Positions 20,891 through 28,199 of a stretch of DNA of 64,000 nucleotides are shown one piece after another. The notes under the pieces are model-generated. The model did not search any database and was not told the DNA's origin. It saw only the letters and a program-made list of their open reading frames with translations. The DNA comes from Zunongwangia profunda SM-A87 (GTDB lineage Bacteria; Bacteroidota; Bacteroidia; Flavobacteriales; Flavobacteriaceae): the NCBI RefSeq assembly GCF_000023465.1, contig NC_014041.1:3897501-3961500 (forward strand). Reading direction: 5' to 3'. The translations under genes were made by a program, and so were the position numbers. Each line of letters begins with the position of its first letter. Within the stretch, counting starts at the first letter, position 1.

Positions 20891-21910
20891 TTAGGCCGAA
20901 GCTTTTTTATGTTGAAGACTTTTTATAGGTCTAGGTTTGTAATCTTTAGCAATATTTGCAATTGCTTTTATATGATCTGGTGTTGTACCGCAACATCCTC
21001 CTAAGATGTTAACTAAACTTTTATCGAGATATTCTTTAGTTTGAATCGCCATTTCATCGGGAGATTCATCGTACTCTCCAAAAGCGTTTGGCAAACCGGC
21101 ATTGGGATAGGCCGAAACACCATATTGTGTTTTATAAGACAATACTTCTAAATGCGGAGTTAGCTGTTTTGCCCCCAATGCACAATTAAAACCAATACTT
21201 AATAATGGAATATGTGAAACTGATATAAGAAAAGCTTCTGCGGTTTGCCCAGATAAGGTTCTACCTGAAGCATCGGTAATCGTACCGCTTACCATCACCG
21301 GAATATCCAAATCTAATTCTTCTTTAAGTTCATCTATTGCAAAAAGAGCTGCTTTAGCATTTAAAGTATCGAATACGGTCTCTACCAACAAAATGTCTAC
21401 TCCTCCTTTTATTAAGGCTCTTGCTTGTTGTTTATACGCGACTCTAAGTTCGTCAAAAGAAATTGCCCGATACCCGGGATCATTTACATCTGGAGACATA
21501 CTTGCTGTTTTGTTTGTAGGTCCCATCGCTCCGGCAACAAATTTAGGTTGATCGGGATTTGCTTCAGTTAATTCTGTAGCTACTTGTTTAGCGATTTTAG
21601 CCGACTCGTAATTTAATTCATCAACGAGTTCTTCCATTTGATAATCGGCCATAGCAATGGTAGTTCCCGAAAATGTATTAGTTTCCACAATATCGGCTCC
21701 TGCCTGAAAGTATTTCTTATGGATCGTGGCTATTGCCTCGGGTTGGGTGATAGAAAGGAGATCATTATTTCCCTGTAATGACACCGGCCAATCTTTAAAA
21801 CGATCGCCACGGAAGTCTTCTTCAGTAAATTTATATTCCTGAAGCATGGTTCCCATTGCTCCATCAAGGATTAATATTTTTTCGGCTAGTAATTCTTCTA
21901 ATTTCGACAT
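20891..21910 (-). CDS. homocysteine S-methyltransferase subunit (split MetH, N-terminal part)
   Basis: A 339-residue homocysteine S-methyltransferase domain, equal to residues 1-340 of full-length MetH. It starts [15 protein letters not shown] and has [13 protein letters not shown] and the zinc ligands: one Cys in GFNCALG and the pair in [12 protein letters not shown]. It binds homocysteine through zinc and accepts the methyl group from cobalamin on the partner protein. It is first in the unit, 2 nt ahead of the next gene and 50 nt after a SAM-I riboswitch. The 2-nt gap suggests translational coupling. Confidence 0.96.
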   Translation of the reverse strand: MSKLEELLAEKILILDGAMGTMLQEYKFTEEDFRGDRFKDWPVSLQGNNDLLSITQPEAIATIHKKYFQAGADIVETNTFSGTTIAMADYQMEELVDELNYESAKIAKQVATELTEANPDQPKFVAGAMGPTNKTASMSPDVNDPGYRAISFDELRVAYKQQARALIKGGVDILLVETVFDTLNAKAALFAIDELKEELDLDIPVMVSGTITDASGRTLSGQTAEAFLISVSHIPLLSIGFNCALGAKQLTPHLEVLSYKTQYGVSAYPNAGLPNAFGEYDESPDEMAIQTKEYLDKSLVNILGGCCGTTPDHIKAIANIAKDYKPRPIKSLQHKKASA

Positions 21911-21960
21911 GTTATTCTGTTCTAAACGCTATCAAAAAAGAAGAAAAAGGAAGTCTTGAT

Positions 21961-22067
21961 GTTATCTATCTACGAAAAAAACGTAGTAGAAGGTAGCACC
22001 TTCTCTATAATACACAGAGGGTTGCTAAGGTTTCACCGGGTCTAATCCCTCAACCTTTCTTGATAAC
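21961..22067 (-). ncRNA. SAM-I (S-box) riboswitch before metH
   Basis: On the minus strand, P1 is GTTATC with GATAAC, P2 is AAGGTT with AACCTT enclosing GAGGGA and AGACCC, P3 is GCAACC ... GGTGCTA, and a P4 hairpin has arms CTACG/CGTAG around a T-rich loop. It matches the copy before metX-thrA in every conserved block. It lies 50 nt upstream of the homocysteine methyltransferase start, so it controls both metH parts and probably metF. Confidence 0.93.
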
Positions 22068-22244
22068 GCTATTATGTTAATGAACTCAGCCCGCTAATAT
22101 ACGGTGTTCTCTTATAATTACAAGAGAATGAGCGAAAATCTTGATTATCTTCTTTTCAATTTTTACTGAAGAAGGTAGCTAATTCATCAATCCTTTACTG
22201 AAATTCATTCTGTTCATTTTTTCCATTGATAAAAAAACAACCAA

Positions 22245-22340
22245 AAAAAATATAGACTGACGAATCTTGCTTGAAATTGTATGTTCTGAAGTTAAATTTT
22301 AGAAACTCGCTTCGCTCAAACAACCTTGTGTTTTTTATGC
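22245..22340. repeat. dispersed intergenic repeat (GAGCGAAGCGAG core)
   Basis: On the minus strand this reads AAGGTTGTTTGAGCGAAGCG, AGTTTCTAAAATTTAACTTC and then AGAACATACAATTTC. I recall this string as a recurrent dispersed repeat in flavobacterial genomes. A 64-codon frame across it is not credible as a gene. The remaining part of the 22068-22414 gap shows nothing else. Confidence 0.4.
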
Positions 22341-22414
22341 TTCTCTCCCTTCCAATTTTATAAGGAATTTTCGATAGGCCAAGAATCATTAAAGATCAAA
22401 AAGAAAATCAATTA

Positions 22415-22837
22415 TTACTTTACAACTTCCCCATTTACATATACTTCGTAAGATATTTCAGCAGCTTTTTCCAGCATTTTTGCTACCGAGCAGTATTTAT
22501 CCATTGAAAGCTCTACGGCACGCAGTGCTTTTTGTGGAGTAACATCTCCTTTCAGCATAAAATTTAAATGAATTTTTTTAAAAACATTTGGCACAGCTCC
22601 ATCTTCTCTAAAGCCTTCTACTTCTACCTGAAGATCTTCTAGCTCTATTTTCTGCTTTTTAAGAATCATCACCACATCAATACTGCTACAACCGGCAATA
22701 CCACGAAGTAACATATCCATTGGGCTACCTCCCTGTGGGTTTTCTTCAGATTTATTATCTAAATGAACAATATCTCCACGTTCATTTTTGGTCTCAAAGT
22801 GATAGGCATCGTTAAGCCTTTTTAGAAAGATTTTCAT
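22415..22837 (-). CDS. OsmC family peroxiredoxin-like protein
   Basis: A 140-residue OsmC/Ohr-fold protein. The two redox Cys are in GIAGCSSIDVV (about 49) and DKYCSVAKML (about 114). Proteins of this branch (YhfA type) are often of unknown substrate; OsmC and Ohr themselves reduce organic hydroperoxides. I chose the internal Met at 22837 (MKIFLKRLNDAYHFE), the family start, over the ATG at 22846. It is a single gene, with the terminator of the FNR unit upstream. Confidence 0.88.
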   Translation of the reverse strand: MKIFLKRLNDAYHFETKNERGDIVHLDNKSEENPQGGSPMDMLLRGIAGCSSIDVVMILKKQKIELEDLQVEVEGFREDGAVPNVFKKIHLNFMLKGDVTPQKALRAVELSMDKYCSVAKMLEKAAEISYEVYVNGEVVK

Positions 22838-22993
22838 AGGTCTCAATATTCTTACTATTCTTAAATTAGCTCATTAAAATCTGAGAATCTATATCTAATT
22901 AAAAGATCTCATTTCTTCTATTTTAATTCGGAATCAAATATACGAAACGTGCAATGATTCTTTTGTAACCTTTGCTACTTTGAAGTTAGTTAT

Positions 22994-23031
22994 AAAAAAC
23001 GCCATTTCTGATTTATGAAATGACGTTTTTT
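22994..23031 (-). terminator. terminator of the FNR/siroheme unit
   Basis: AAAAAACG-C-CATTTC pairs with GAAATG-A-CGTTTTTT (22994-23031), with one mismatch. It ends in a T-run on both strands, so it could act in either direction, downstream of the FNR gene on the minus strand. Confidence 0.7.
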
Positions 23032-23045
23032 ACAATATAAGATTT

Positions 23046-23083
23046 AGATTTCTCCGCTTCGCTACGCTTCGGTCGAAATGACA
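23046..23083. repeat. dispersed repeat (GTCATTTCGACCGAAGCG type)
   Basis: The minus strand reads TGTCATTTCGACCGAAGCG, then TAGCGAAGCGGAGAAATC. The ends TTTCGACC and GGAGAAAT flank a small GC-rich hairpin. I recall this element as very common between genes in Flavobacteriaceae. Confidence 0.5.
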
Positions 23084-23111
23084 TTGATATCACATTAACA
23101 CATCACCAAAT

Positions 23112-23157
23112 TGTCTAATTTCTAACAGCAAAGCGATCTAAAGTCTAACTCCTAACC
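23112..23157 (-). repeat. CTAAC-heptad intergenic repeat (copy 2)
   Basis: Same family as 17108-17167: TCTAATTTCTAACAGC, AAAGCGATCTAAAGTC and TAACTCCTAAC. It touches the stop codon of the FNR gene. Confidence 0.55.
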
Positions 23158-24213
23158 TATACTCTGTACTACTTCTTTTTTGGCTTCTTTTTTAGATCCA
23201 TCGAATCCTTCTACTCCACCTACCGTAGTATATTTAAGCACATACTTTTTATCTGGGAAAATTCTTTGGTACGCACTCTGACACATAATCGCTGCCTCAT
23301 GAAAACCGGATAAAATCAGTTTTAATTTTCCTTTATAGGTATTTACATCTCCAATCGCATAAACACCGGGAATATTGGTCGCATAATCATAAGAATTATC
23401 CACTTTAATGGCATTCTTTTCGATTTCTAATCCCCAATTTCCAATTGGCCCTAATTTTGGTGATAATCCAAATAGTGGAATAAAATGATCTACATCTCTG
23501 AATTCTTCTCCACGTGCTTCATCTTTATGACGAATCACTACCTGTTCTAACTCATTTTCTCCGTTAAGACCCACCACCTCAGCATTAGTGATCATTTCAA
23601 TTTTACCGAGTTTGGACAATTCAGATACCTTTTCTACAGAATCTAAAGCGCCCCTAAATTCTTTTCTTCGGTGTACCAGGGCTACTTCTTCAGCAACATC
23701 AGCTAAATAAATGGCCCAATCTAAAGCAGAATCTCCACCACCGGCAATCACTACTTTCTTATCGCGATATATTTCAGGGTCTTTAATAAAATATTCTACG
23801 CCTTTATCTTCATAATCAGTAATATTTTGAATTGGCGGTTTACGAGGTTCAAAAGAACCTAAACCTCCTGCAATGGCTACTACGGGAGCCTGATGCTTTG
23901 TTCCTTTATTGGTAGTTACGATAAAGGTTCCATCGTCTAACTTTTCTAAAGTCTCTGCACGTTCTCCTAAAGTAAATCCAGGCTCAAAAGGTTTTATTTG
24001 TTCCATCAGATTATTCACCAAATCCCCGGCATTAATTTCCGGGAATGCAGGAATATCATAAATCGGTTTCTTTGGATAAATTTCTGAACATTGCCCACCC
24101 GGCTGGGGTAAGGCATCGATTAAATGTGTTTTCAATTTTAATAATCCCGCTTCAAAAACGGTAAATAATCCTGTGGGGCCTGCTCCTATAATTAGGATAT
24201 CTGTTTTAATCAT
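23152..24213 (-). CDS. ferredoxin-NADP reductase, thioredoxin-reductase-like type
   Basis: A 353-residue FAD/NAD(P) protein of the YumC class. It has the FAD site IIGAGPTGLFTVFEAG, then GGQCSEIYPKKPIYDIP. It has the NADPH site VVIAGGGDSALDWA with the HRRKEFR recognition segment, and the closing FAD motif GVYAIGDVNTY. It lacks the CxxC of thioredoxin reductase, which points to a ferredoxin or flavodoxin partner. Its start overlaps the end of sirC by 8 nt in the sulfite reductase operon. This suggests it supplies reduced ferredoxin for sulfite reduction; that link is inferred. Confidence 0.92.
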   Translation of the reverse strand: MIKTDILIIGAGPTGLFTVFEAGLLKLKTHLIDALPQPGGQCSEIYPKKPIYDIPAFPEINAGDLVNNLMEQIKPFEPGFTLGERAETLEKLDDGTFIVTTNKGTKHQAPVVAIAGGLGSFEPRKPPIQNITDYEDKGVEYFIKDPEIYRDKKVVIAGGGDSALDWAIYLADVAEEVALVHRRKEFRGALDSVEKVSELSKLGKIEMITNAEVVGLNGENELEQVVIRHKDEARGEEFRDVDHFIPLFGLSPKLGPIGNWGLEIEKNAIKVDNSYDYATNIPGVYAIGDVNTYKGKLKLILSGFHEAAIMCQSAYQRIFPDKKYVLKYTTVGGVEGFDGSKKEAKKEVVQSIG

Positions 24214-24799
24214 TTTTATCTCTCTTTACGATTAAGGATTCGGTTATAGTATTTAATTGTTCCACCTTGGCTTCAAAATCGCCTTTAATGGTTTTACGAT
24301 ATTCATTAAGATTTTCGACCATTCGGTTAACATCCTCCGGAATCACTTCTTCAAAAAACTGACGTAAGCGCTTGGCCGTTGTTGGTGATTTTCCGTTGGT
24401 GGAAATCGCTATTTTCACATTGCCTTTATTGACAATACCTCCCATATAAAAATCACATAACTCGGGCGTATCGGCAATATTAGCCAGCAAATACCTTCGC
24501 TTGGCATGTCGATGTACTCTTTTATTTAACCGGGCATCGTTGGTCGCGGCAACTACAATATGACGTTTTTTTAAATATTTCTTTCGATATCTGCCTTTGA
24601 TTAATTTTATATCGTGTTTTTTGGCAAGTGCTTCGGTTTCTGGAGCAAACCATTTGGCCACGACCTCTACATTCGCATTAGGACTTGACTTCAATAAGAA
24701 ATGTAATTTCTCATGCCCTACATTTCCCCCTCCTACAACAAGAATGTTTAGGTTATTTACTTTTAAAAAAACAGGATATAATTCGTTTCTTGCTTTCAT
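24206..24799 (-). CDS. precorrin-2 dehydrogenase / sirohydrochlorin ferrochelatase
   Basis: A 197-residue protein matching the N-terminal half of CysG and yeast Met8p. It has NAD site VVGGGNVGHEKL and the conserved ISTNGKSPTTAKRLRQFFEE. It oxidises precorrin-2 and may insert iron to make siroheme for the adjacent sulfite reductase. The methylase half is a separate gene (cobA) 299 nt upstream. It overlaps the FNR gene downstream. Confidence 0.92.
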   Translation of the reverse strand: MKARNELYPVFLKVNNLNILVVGGGNVGHEKLHFLLKSSPNANVEVVAKWFAPETEALAKKHDIKLIKGRYRKKYLKKRHIVVAATNDARLNKRVHRHAKRRYLLANIADTPELCDFYMGGIVNKGNVKIAISTNGKSPTTAKRLRQFFEEVIPEDVNRMVENLNEYRKTIKGDFEAKVEQLNTITESLIVKRDKND

Positions 24800-25053
24800 A
24801 TTTTTCTAGCAATTAGCCTTCAGCAAAAATTTCAAAATTCCATGTTTAAAATTCAACAAAACATGATATAGGTTCTTTTTTTTGAAAAAATTTACTTTTT
24901 GGTTTTAACAATTAGCTTTAGCAGAAATAACTTACGGTTAACTATCAAAGAGCTTTTAGCTACCTGCCAGCAGTTTTTCTCTAACCTTAATACTAATTTT
25001 TCATTAGCTTATTTTCACATCTTCAAATTACCACATTATCACGTGCTATTCTC
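24800..25053. other. intergenic gap inside the siroheme cluster
   Basis: AT-rich, low-complexity sequence with CTTTAGC/TTAGCC words resembling decayed heptad repeats. No ORF is credible (a 61-codon frame at 24899-25084 runs across the repeat). No terminator is evident, so cobA and sirC may still be co-transcribed. Confidence 0.4.
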
Positions 25054-25099
25054 TTGTCTATGTTCTAACAGCGCAGCGGTCTAATCTCTAACTTCTAAT
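25054..25099 (-). repeat. CTAAC-heptad intergenic repeat (copy 3)
   Basis: TGTCTATGTTCTAACAG, CGCAGCGGTCTAATC and TCTAACTTCTAA match copies 1 and 2 in order and orientation, and directly abut the cobA stop codon. Confidence 0.55.
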
Positions 25100-25896
25100 T
25101 ATGCTGCCCCTATTTTTAAAAATTTTGAATAGGCCGAAGCTGAAAATCCGCTAACTTCTTTGAGTTCTTTAGGCAATTGATGGCTTTCTTTTACAACCTC
25201 ACCTATTACGATGATTGAAGGTGCAGTAAGTTGTTTTTCTGCAACGACTTTTTCAATAGTCTTTATAGTTCCAAAACCTGATTTTTCATTGATAGTGGTT
25301 CCATTTTGAATAATACCCACCGGTGTATCTTCTTTCCCGAATTCACTAAAAATCTTTACGATTTCGGAAAGCTTACTCATTCCCATTAAAATGACAACTG
25401 TTGCGGTAGATTGCGCGGCCAGATATACATCACTCGATAATTTCCTAGCAGAAGTTGTTCCTGTAATCACCCAAAAACTTTCTGCAGTTCCGCGCTGCGT
25501 AAGCGGAATCCCAACGTTGGCCGGAACAGAAATAGACGAGGTGATTCCTGAAACCACTGCAGTATCTAAGCCTTTACTCCGGGCGTAATTAATCTCTTCA
25601 GAACCTCTCCCAAAGATAAAAGGGTCTCCACCTTTAAGTCGAACTACGTGACCACGCTCATTCGCATAATTCACAATAAGATCATTGATTTCATCCTGAG
25701 AATATCGATGTTTATTTTTTCGTTTCCCAACATATATATGCTCAGCTTGTGGCGCATAGTCCAATAATTCTCTATTGATAAGCGCATCGTATAAAACTAC
25801 TTTAGCTGATTTTAGTGTATTTAAAGCTTTTAAAGTGATTAGCTCAGGATCACCCGGACCGGCACCAACTACACTTAATTTTGGTAGATTATACAT
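25099..25896 (-). CDS. cobA: uroporphyrinogen-III C-methyltransferase
   Basis: SUMT uses two SAM to turn uroporphyrinogen III into precorrin-2. It has the family blocks VGAGPGDPELITLKAL, YVGKRKNKHRYSQDEIN, VRLKGGDPFIFGRGSEE and VVSGITSSISVPA. I take Met at 25896 (MYNLPKLSVVGAG) as the start, giving 265 residues. The longer frame from 25923 adds nine residues that lie inside the upstream gene. The start then overlaps the end of the sulfite reductase gene by 8 nt, so the two are translationally coupled. Confidence 0.95.
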   Translation of the reverse strand: MYNLPKLSVVGAGPGDPELITLKALNTLKSAKVVLYDALINRELLDYAPQAEHIYVGKRKNKHRYSQDEINDLIVNYANERGHVVRLKGGDPFIFGRGSEEINYARSKGLDTAVVSGITSSISVPANVGIPLTQRGTAESFWVITGTTSARKLSSDVYLAAQSTATVVILMGMSKLSEIVKIFSEFGKEDTPVGIIQNGTTINEKSGFGTIKTIEKVVAEKQLTAPSIIVIGEVVKESHQLPKELKEVSGFSASAYSKFLKIGAA

Positions 25897-27982
25897 CTTG
25901 TACCTCCTTCGTTCTATAGGCATCTACCCTTTTTAAGAATAAACGCGCATCTTCGATATATTTCTGAGCAAATTCTTCGCTAGGTTCATGTTCATTTAAT
26001 TGATACGTGAACTCTTTAAAAGAAGTTGAAAGTTCAATTTTACCGGTTTCTACAAATAGCTCGTCAAATTGCGCTATTATTCCGGCTTGGGTATTGGTTT
26101 TTACATCGTCGGCTAACAACAATGCTTTTGCTGAATTTACGATTGAAGTATAGGAATGGTAAATAGAATCTGCCCATGCTTTACGATCTAAAGCGCTTTG
26201 CGCGTTGTCAATCTTCTCTTCACTTTCAAAAAGTAAGGTGGCAATAAGATCGATCACCACACCGGCACATTCTCCTACTCCAACCGCTTTGATATAAGGT
26301 TTTTCATGCCCCCAATCGATAAAATCATTTTCGCTAAGATCTGAGGTATCTGCCAAGTCTTTTAATAAATCGTAGAAATAAGTTTTCCCTTGTCGATCAT
26401 AATATTGGATAAATTTTTCATCACTTCTTGCATTCGCATCAAAATCATTCAATAAAACTCTTAAGGCTTCCGGGCCGCGTTTACTGGGAACTTTTACCAC
26501 TTTATCGGCAAAGCGGCCTTCTCCATTTCCTAAAACACCGCCCCCAAGTAATACCTGTAATGCAGGTGCTACGGCTTTCCCCGATTTAATCGACATTCCC
26601 TGAAAACCGATTTCAGCCATATTATGCTGCCCGCAGGCATTCATACAACCACTTATTTTTATAGTAATATCCTTCCCATTAATAAACTGCGGATATTCTT
26701 CTTTTAAAACATCTTCCAAAACATCTGCAATCCCGGTACTACTGGCAATTCCTAAATTACAAGTATCCGTACCTGGGCAAGCGGTAATATCTACCGTTTT
26801 ATCGTAACCGGTTTCTGCATACCCCAATTTCTTTAATTCAGTATAGAAAAAGGGTAATAGTTCTTCCCGTACATGACGAACTAAAATATCCTGACGTAAG
26901 CTTAGGCGAATTTCGTTTCCCGCGTATTTCTTAATCAAACCGGCTAATTGTCTGGCTCCTCCGGTATAAAAATCACCTAAAGGTACACGTATTCCAATAG
27001 CAAATAGTCCTTCCTGTTTCTGCGGGATAACATTGGTATTTCGCCAAACCTTGTAATCCTTTTCATCTTCAATTTTTATTGAAGGAACCTCAATATCCTG
27101 AAGTGGTGGAGCAGCCTCGAATTTATCGATATGAAATTCTACTTTTTCTTGAGATAAAGCTTTTTTCTGTTCATCAACTAATTCTAAGAAAGCTTCTAAG
27201 CCTATATCCTTGATTAAAAACTTCATTCTCGCTTTTAACCGTTTTGCCCGTTCCCCGTGACGATCAAATACTCGAAGAACCGATTCTATAAGCGGAATAA
27301 TTTTTTCAGCTTCAATAAAATCATATAATTTATCGGCATGGCGCGGTTGTGAACCCAGTCCGCCACCCAACATTACTTTAAAGCCTCGTTTTCCGTTTTT
27401 TAACTTCGGAATAAACCCAAGATCATGGATATAGCTTAAGGCCGTATCCTCATCTGTTGCAGAAAATGCAATTTTAAACTTACGTCCCATTTCCTGGCAA
27501 ATTGGGTTCCGTAGAAAAAATCGAAAAGCAGCATCAGCATAAGGGGAAACATCAAAAGGTTCATCAACATCAATCCCGGCTGTTGGCGACGCCGTAATAT
27601 TTCTTACAGTATTTCCACAGGCCTCACGGAGTGTAATATCATCCTTTTCAAGCTGCGCCCAAAGTTCGGGCGTACGATCTAAGCTTACATAATGAATCTG
27701 GATATCCTGGCGGGTAGTGATATGTAGTCTTCCGGTAGAATATTCATCAGATACATCAGCAATACGATGTAATTGCTCTGAAGTTACTTTTCCAAAAGGC
27801 AGTTTTATACGAACCATTTGTACACCAGCCTGCCTTTGGCCGTAAACTCCACGCGCAAGGCGCAGGCTTCGGAATTTCTCTTCATCTGCTTTGCCTTCGC
27901 GAAACAGTCGAATTTTCTTTTCTAAATCGATGATGTCTTTTTCGACAACAGGATTTTCAATTTCGGTTCTAAAACTTTGCAT
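25889..27982 (-). CDS. nitrite/sulfite reductase (NirA-like) with C-terminal HEPN domain
   Basis: Residues 1-550 are a siroheme/[4Fe-4S] reductase with two ferredoxin-type half-domains. The cluster Cys are C402 and C408 (ACPGTDTCNLG) and C446 and C450 (SGCMNACGQHN). Family blocks include GRLHITTRQDIQIHYV and RLSLRQDILVRHV. With cysH, cobA and sirC around it, assimilatory sulfite reduction is the likely job rather than nitrite reduction. Residues about 565-690 form an all-helical HEPN-like domain (RKAWADSIYHSYTSIVNSAKALL), absent from E. coli CysI and plant SiR. The function of that domain here is unknown. The gene is preceded by a leader-peptide attenuator. Confidence 0.92.
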   Translation of the reverse strand: MQSFRTEIENPVVEKDIIDLEKKIRLFREGKADEEKFRSLRLARGVYGQRQAGVQMVRIKLPFGKVTSEQLHRIADVSDEYSTGRLHITTRQDIQIHYVSLDRTPELWAQLEKDDITLREACGNTVRNITASPTAGIDVDEPFDVSPYADAAFRFFLRNPICQEMGRKFKIAFSATDEDTALSYIHDLGFIPKLKNGKRGFKVMLGGGLGSQPRHADKLYDFIEAEKIIPLIESVLRVFDRHGERAKRLKARMKFLIKDIGLEAFLELVDEQKKALSQEKVEFHIDKFEAAPPLQDIEVPSIKIEDEKDYKVWRNTNVIPQKQEGLFAIGIRVPLGDFYTGGARQLAGLIKKYAGNEIRLSLRQDILVRHVREELLPFFYTELKKLGYAETGYDKTVDITACPGTDTCNLGIASSTGIADVLEDVLKEEYPQFINGKDITIKISGCMNACGQHNMAEIGFQGMSIKSGKAVAPALQVLLGGGVLGNGEGRFADKVVKVPSKRGPEALRVLLNDFDANARSDEKFIQYYDRQGKTYFYDLLKDLADTSDLSENDFIDWGHEKPYIKAVGVGECAGVVIDLIATLLFESEEKIDNAQSALDRKAWADSIYHSYTSIVNSAKALLLADDVKTNTQAGIIAQFDELFVETGKIELSTSFKEFTYQLNEHEPSEEFAQKYIEDARLFLKRVDAYRTKEVQDV

Positions 27983-28030
27983 GGATAATTTATTTTAATT
28001 GAGAGGAATCTGTTTAAAACAGAAGGAAAC

Positions 28031-28067
28031 AAAAAAGTCCTTTTCAGTTTACACTTAAAAGGACTTT
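28031..28067 (-). terminator. attenuator terminator before the sulfite reductase gene
   Basis: AAAGTCCTTTT (28034-28044) pairs with AAAAGGACTTT (28057-28067) as an 11-bp stem. On the minus strand the 3' arm runs into six Ts. It lies between the leader ORF at 28095-28166 and the sulfite reductase start. Its upstream arm (minus-strand 5' side) overlaps a competing hairpin, CACTTAAAAG (28052-28061) with CTTTTAAGTG (28092-28101). Confidence 0.8.
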
Positions 28068-28101
28068 ATATATAACTAAATACAATGATGACTTTTAAGT
28101 G
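28052..28101 (-). promoter_or_regulatory. antiterminator hairpin overlapping the attenuator
   Basis: 28052-28061 and 28092-28101 are perfectly complementary over 10 bp. Forming this helix removes the CCTTTT arm from the terminator at 28034-28067, so the two folds exclude each other. The arm at 28092-28101 covers the last sense codon and stop of the leader ORF, so a ribosome at the stop codon would block it. Confidence 0.65.
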
Positions 28102-28166
28102 CATATTATGCTACGCAAACACATCGATTTAAACCACATCACTTTTGTATTTACAATAAATTTCAT
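28095..28166 (-). CDS. leader peptide with Cys codons (23 aa)
   Basis: The frame ATG (28164-28166) to TAA (28095-28097) encodes 23 residues, starting MKFIVNTKVMWF and ending KSMCLRSIICT. Cys codons are 16 (TGT) and 22 (TGC); Met codons are 1, 10 and 15. The stop codon falls in the 5' arm of the antiterminator, and the terminator follows 28 nt later. That layout is classic leader-peptide attenuation. I infer that stalling at Cys (or Met) codons frees the antiterminator and lets transcription from cysH enter the sulfite reductase operon. Expression is not shown by sequence alone. Confidence 0.65.
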   Translation of the reverse strand: MKFIVNTKVMWFKSMCLRSIICT

Positions 28167-28199
28167 CTTTAATATTGCTTAAATTAAATATCACTTTTA

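Noticed and set aside
22195..22389. 64-codon open frame on the minus strand
   Set aside because: It runs across a dispersed repeat and has no protein-like features.
24899..25084. 61-codon open frame on the plus strand
   Set aside because: It crosses the heptad repeat between cobA and sirC; composition reflects the repeat.
28108..28182. 24-codon plus-strand frame opposite the Cys leader ORF
   Set aside because: Opposite to all neighbouring transcription, no promoter, and no link to the hairpins.
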